A DNA stretch of 64,000 bases from Blasia pusilla (taxonomy: Eukaryota > Marchantiophyta > Marchantiopsida > Blasiales), in contig CM114271.1 in the NCBI GenBank assembly GCA_050084515.1, positions 63,178,001-63,242,000 on the forward strand, written 5' to 3'. Shown here piece after piece: positions 59,616 through 64,000 of this stretch. A program made the position numbers and the translations under genes. The notes beneath the pieces were generated by a model. It searched no databases, was not told where the DNA came from, and saw nothing but the letters and a program-made list of their open reading frames with translations. Every line of letters starts with the position of its first letter. Position 1 is the first letter of the stretch.

Positions 59616-60690
59616 GCTGGCATCCACCTCAGATTGAATATGTCCGCTGCTTCTCACATGCACTAATTTCTTAATTCTGAATGACAGGAGCAACACTCCC
59701 TACCTACCTTGACACACTCAAAGGATTGGATCAAATTTCTGGAAATTAAAAACCTAGAGTACCTACTTGGAATATGCGCTACTTATTTGACCTCCAGAAA
59801 GCTACGACAGATATTGGAAGACAAGTAAGAAAAAAAAATGTTCACGAGTAGCGCAATTCTTACGATCGAGTGGGAGGAATAGTTTCCTTCTACCTCGAGA
59901 CCGTGGGGACTCGTGGACATTGAAATTGCTGAACTTTAAGGAAGCTCGGTCGCCTACTGGCTTGAGCTCGCTGGGTCAGTTGGCGTGAGATACCGCCATG
60001 CGTGACCACCTAGCCTCCAGAGAATCCTTGCACTTGCCAAATCGACGTATCTGCCTGCATCTACTGGTAGAATTCAGTGAGGGAAAAATGCCAGTCGCTC
60101 TCAATCACCGCCCGGCGGAGACTCGGTGATGAAGTCAGGTTCCAAGTCGACCACTCGGGCGAACGTTCGACCCAGGTATACCGGATCACTATAAGTTAGA
60201 CTTCGAAGGCAGCGATCCTTGCCTCCATGTGCCACAGGAATCTGAGCAGCGCAGCAACCTGGAACTTCGAAATGGCCCAAATCTGATCGATTCGCCGAGT
60301 GCCAGTGCACCGCGGCGACTCGATCTCATTTGATCCCGGCCGGTCCTACCCCTTTCGACTCCCTGAAAGGTGTTTCGACTTCAAATTCCCTGACCTCGGG
60401 CCACAAAGATCCTCCTCAAACTCAGGGGTGAGCTGGTCGAAGCCTCCGGAACTTCTTAGACCTGTGCGACAGTTTCTTGCACTCCCATATTCTCAGCTGG
60501 CTATCCCTTCGGGGCCATGGATGAGTTCTGCGAATGCGACGCTAGGAACAACAGGCGATGGGCTAAATATGGAGACGACTTCCGATGCCCAGCAATCTCG
60601 GAAACCAAACTTAGTGCCGAATCGCTTCGAATAAATAGCCTGAGCGTTCAGTTTAACATACGGAGGTCCAGTCCACTGCATAAATAAGAA
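59616..60690. other. Upstream region of the receptor kinase
   Basis: The promoter and 5' untranslated part should lie here. Several stops precede the ATG in the GTG-started extension at 59696. A 111-codon plus-strand frame at 60299-60634 is Pro/Ser-rich without family signature and is not called. No clear TATA box could be fixed. Confidence 0.4.
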
Positions 60691-63600
60691 ATATTTTGTT
60701 TTAAAAATAGTGTTTACAAACTAAATCAAGTAAGAGACCAATGATATGCCGACTTTGAAACATAACCCCCTACTTTTGGTGTATGCTTCATAGCTCTTGA
60801 CGCATAATTAGTTTCTTTCTCATGAATTTTTTTCATGAGAAAATTTCAAGAAGAAAGGACCAAGAAATATTTTTCTTGGGATTTCATATCATTGAATTAA
60901 AATTTTTCATCCTATTTATTTTGAAGATATTAATTTAATTAATTCTTTAATTAAGGTGTTTCTCACACCATCCATTCATCTTGTGTTCCATGAAGAGCTT
61001 ATTTTAATATTTCTTTGAAAATTATATATTCCAATGTAGATAAGGGCAAGGAGTTTTTTATAAAGAAAAAAATTTGTGTGAAGGAGTAAATTTCAAATAG
61101 TTTCATGGTGAGATCTAAGGAAGTAAGATTGATGCTATCTATACTTCTATTTAAACTTCCATAGTAACTATGGGCTTTTGAGATTTGAGATAAAAAAAAT
61201 AAAAATAAAACCATAACTATAGCATATGTAGAAATATTCATACTTGTGAATTAAAATATATTTACTATGGGAGAATACCCTATTGATTTTCAATCGACTT
61301 ATTCTACACTTAGCCTTCTCAAGCCTCAAGAGACCACTTGAACTTTCAATAGTCTAAGATCACTAGCAATTGATTTAAGGGATTTGTTACCATTCTCAAC
61401 ATTATTAAATGAATTGTCTCAATTTCACCATAATGATGAAATTGCCGGTAATTATATTACCATTCATTGATGGTGATGATTTTAGCTTCAATTGCCATCA
61501 TTAATTATACTAGTACCACCATTTATAAGAACCATTTAAAACCAAACCGTTGACCTTGGATAAAAGTTGATGGGGATTAGAGTTCGGCAAGGAGTTTCAA
61601 AGGAGGACATGGAGGAGGAGGACTATGACGAAGGAGATGGAGGATCGTCTAGAATTTTTCTTGTAACTATTTCCATGGTGATCCAATATTTTCAATCTAA
61701 GGCCCAATGTGTTCATCTTCTCAAGCTTGAATTTTGGGTTCTTCTTTTTTCCACTTAAGATTGAGTTTTCCAAAGTTCTTGGGATCTTTGGACCTCCTTC
61801 TCTCCTAAATGTGCTCATAAATTCCTATACGCAATTTCAAACATAGCGCTCTCCTTATAGAGTGATATCGGGTTACCATGGGTTTAAGGGATTCCTCTTG
61901 CTTTTCTGGATCTTTTGATACGGGCTGGGCCCAACATTACGAACTCATTCCCTCATAGCGATCATTGGTGGTTGGCTCACTTACTTCTCACATCCTTGTT
62001 TTTGATGTTTCCAATTTCTTTAATAACTTTCTTCTGGAATGTTGATTCTAGACGCGTTTGGGCTTGTTTCGATCGTCTTGTCGAGCTCGTTCTTTTCATA
62101 TTATGTAGGTTTCTTAGTTTTTATTCCTTCTCTATAAGCGCTTATTTTTCTGTGCGGGTTTGTTTTAGGTCAATTCCTCCCAAAAGTCTTCCTTGCTCTT
62201 TCAACTCCTTACCTTACTGTTTTGCCCCTACATACGTTTGCCATCTCCTTAAGGACATTAGAAATTCATATTCTTGAGCCACCTTTTCCGATACCATATA
62301 GATCACTTTTCCTTTTCAATTTTTTAAATATTTTTCTTATGGTAACTTTCAATCATAAATTTCGTACTGCCTAATCTTCTTCTCTCCATCTAAATTTCTT
62401 TTGGACCGATTCCACGACTTTTGCTTTGCTCGTTATCCTCATGCTTTCTCCAAACCACGTTTCATATGTCTTTCCTTGTCTTCCATGACTTGCCTACCTT
62501 TACTTCTATGTTATCAAAGACAGAGTTGGATTCTCCATCTACTCGCTTATCTGGTTTTACACGCCCTCCTACAACCGTAACCTCTCCTCTTGGTTCACCT
62601 CCTCATCGTAGATCTTGCCATTTTCCTCCAAATGCTAATACACCCATTACACTCGCTACTTTTCTTCTAGATTCTCCTCTTCTCCCTTCTTCGCCTTGTC
62701 CTATTGAGCCTTATCTTGATCCATTATTATCAAATCCTTCTACTTTGCCATCCCCACATATCTCATCTATGCCCTTGCTTCCAACTCCCATCTATTCTAT
62801 CCGAATCTCCCCTCTTCCTCCTCCTCCTCAACAATCACCGTCAATGGTCAACCGTCACCGTCAATGTTCGGCCATCACCATCAACGGTCAACAGTCCACC
62901 GTCCGTTGTCCACCCTTTGCTTGCCATTTCCGCCATTACGGAGTGGAGGGTCTTCCACGACGTTCGTTGATTCTCTGATTTGCGTCACCACCACGTACTT
63001 TGTTTTGTCCGCTTCCGTCATCAACCAGTGATGGCAGATGACCTCCGGTTATGGTGTTTGAGTTTTGATTTCATGATGTTTTGTTGTGATTGGTAGCCGC
63101 TCGACGATGATCGAGTACTGTGCCGTGACGCCCGTAGCCGCAACGTGCCACTCGTGGCCGCACCGCACTGTCTCGATCGTGGAACCGCTCCTTCACTAAG
63201 GAGCAGAAGGTGTGAATTGCTGATTGAGGAGGGTATGCCGCCAAGAGCGGCATCCCATTCTCGAGTGCCGTGCTGTTTAATTTGTAGCCGTTCCGTGCCG
63301 CCAGTGCCGCACCGGACCGCTCGACCTGCACCGCATATTGAGGAGGTTGAGCAGCGTCAGTATGAGAGGAGTACGACTTGCTGATTGGAGGAGTTGTCTT
63401 CACGATCGAGTTGGGGTCGAGATTTGCAATTGCTAAGGAGCGACATCGACATATGTTCAGGTTACCCTTTACCTTGCACGTGTGAGGGATTCTGGGATTT
63501 GGGTAGTTTATTTGGGGATATAGGGTTGTGTGGATGCTAAGAGCATCATTCATGTATGTGGTTTAGGGGACATAGATCTGTGTGGGATGTCCGGAGTTGA

Positions 63601-63827
63601 GGGTAGGTTATCGATGAGATGATAGCCTGGTCGATTTGCCGCACCACGGCGCGTGTTGCCGCACGTTACACGTCTTGAGGAGGGAGAGTGCAGATTGAGT
63701 GCCATCACGGCGTCCGTTCGGGACTTTGAGAGGCGAGGTGGTGAACCCGAGAGTAGCTCTAGAGGTTTAAGCGGCGTGGCACGAGGTTCCGAGGTCTCCA
63801 CGTGAGGGACCACCTCGATCTCCTTCT
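60691..63827. other. Spacer; leader of right-edge element probably at its end
   Basis: AT-rich to about 62400. From about 62420 it becomes C-rich on the plus strand, with a Pro/Ser-rich frame (62421-62978) that has no ATG start. The phrase 'tcaccgtcaatggtcaac' is repeated imperfectly at about 62838-62900. From about 63080 it is GC-richer and probably forms the leader and part of the LTR of the gypsy element that starts at the window edge; LTR edges could not be fixed with one copy. Confidence 0.4.
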
Positions 63828-64000
63828 ATGTCATCGTCAGACGAGGGGGAGGGTGTAGAGGAGTTAGTGAGCACATCGCCACACATTGTGAGTGGTCCTA
63901 CCAGTTAGGCATACGAGATGGACGACCGAGGTAGAGGACCACGTAGGTTTTCAGGTGCAGTAGGCACGATTGAGTTGCACGATTTCACAACAAAGTTTAG
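63828..64000 (+). pseudogene. Gag start of a second G1-type gypsy element, cut by window edge
   Basis: The frame from the ATG at 63828 reads MSSSDEGEGVEELVSTSPHI, meets TAG at 63906-63908, and continues (Met at 63918) as MDDRGRGPRRFSGAVGTIEL and HDFTTKF to the edge. The RRFSGAVGTI(E/D)L segment equals the start of G1 gag apart from conservative changes, so a related element runs rightwards out of the window. The acidic Ser-rich start fits this gag type. The TAG may be a real nonsense codon, or the true start may be the second Met. Whether this copy also carries the methyltransferase cannot be seen here. Confidence 0.75.

Noticed and set aside
59616-59696. 27-residue N-terminal extension of the receptor kinase
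   Set aside because: It begins at GTG; the ATG at 59615 gives a proper signal peptide.
61915-62277. 120-codon plus-strand frame with hydrophobic segments
   Set aside because: Starts at TTG; its hydrophobicity follows from T-rich sequence and no family is recognisable.
62421-62978. 185-codon plus-strand frame
   Set aside because: Starts at TTG with no nearby ATG, is Pro/Ser-rich through C-rich composition, and overlaps a second frame of similar quality.

Overview
The window looks like nuclear DNA of a land plant. It holds one intron-containing leucine-rich-repeat receptor kinase, plant-type Ty1/copia and Ty3/gypsy LTR retrotransposons, and long AT-rich stretches full of decayed transposon coding. 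No bacterial operons, rRNA, tRNA or CRISPR were seen. The gypsy families (a methyltransferase-carrying element and a chromovirus) suggest a seed-free plant such as a lycophyte, fern or bryophyte; this is inference, not proof.

Layout. 1-5.3 kb: GC-balanced DNA with one unrecognised 314-codon reading frame (2032-2976), then a perfect 23-bp hairpin at 5306-5357. 5.4-22.2 kb: AT-rich DNA with decayed coding relics, a copia LTR with primer site and gag start (10235-10819), a second LTR of the same family at 13501 and two more long foldbacks. 22.25-39.98 kb: a large minus-strand Ty3/gypsy element, G1. 24.6-32.6 kb: a chromovirus, G2, nested inside G1 between RNase H and integrase. 43.64-48.84 kb: a minus-strand Ty1/copia element, complete in structure but dead in sequence. 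48.8-55.5 kb: AT-rich spacer, a tandem repeat and a long inverted repeat. 55.5-59.6 kb: the receptor kinase gene. 60.7-63.8 kb: spacer. At the right edge (63.8-64.0 kb) the gag of another G1-type element starts on the plus strand.

The main discovery is G1. Its order, read on the minus strand, is LTR, gag with zinc knuckle, aspartic protease, C5 cytosine DNA methyltransferase, reverse transcriptase, RNase H, integrase, PHD finger, polypurine tract, LTR. The methyltransferase shows motif I, the catalytic PCQ, ENV, the RxR-type motif VIII and motif X. The integrase ends in a C4HC3 PHD finger where a chromovirus has a chromodomain. Such an element could both read chromatin marks when choosing a site and methylate its own or host DNA. 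This copy is broken by frameshifts and nonsense codons, but a related gag at the right edge suggests a family.

The G1/G2 nest is rearranged. A block of about 1.8 kb (G1 integrase plus one G2 LTR) occurs on both sides of the G2 interior, and the G2 leader and primer site are replaced by G1 integrase. Many paired copies differ by single-base indels, so either old decay or uncorrected long-read errors may explain some of the broken frames.
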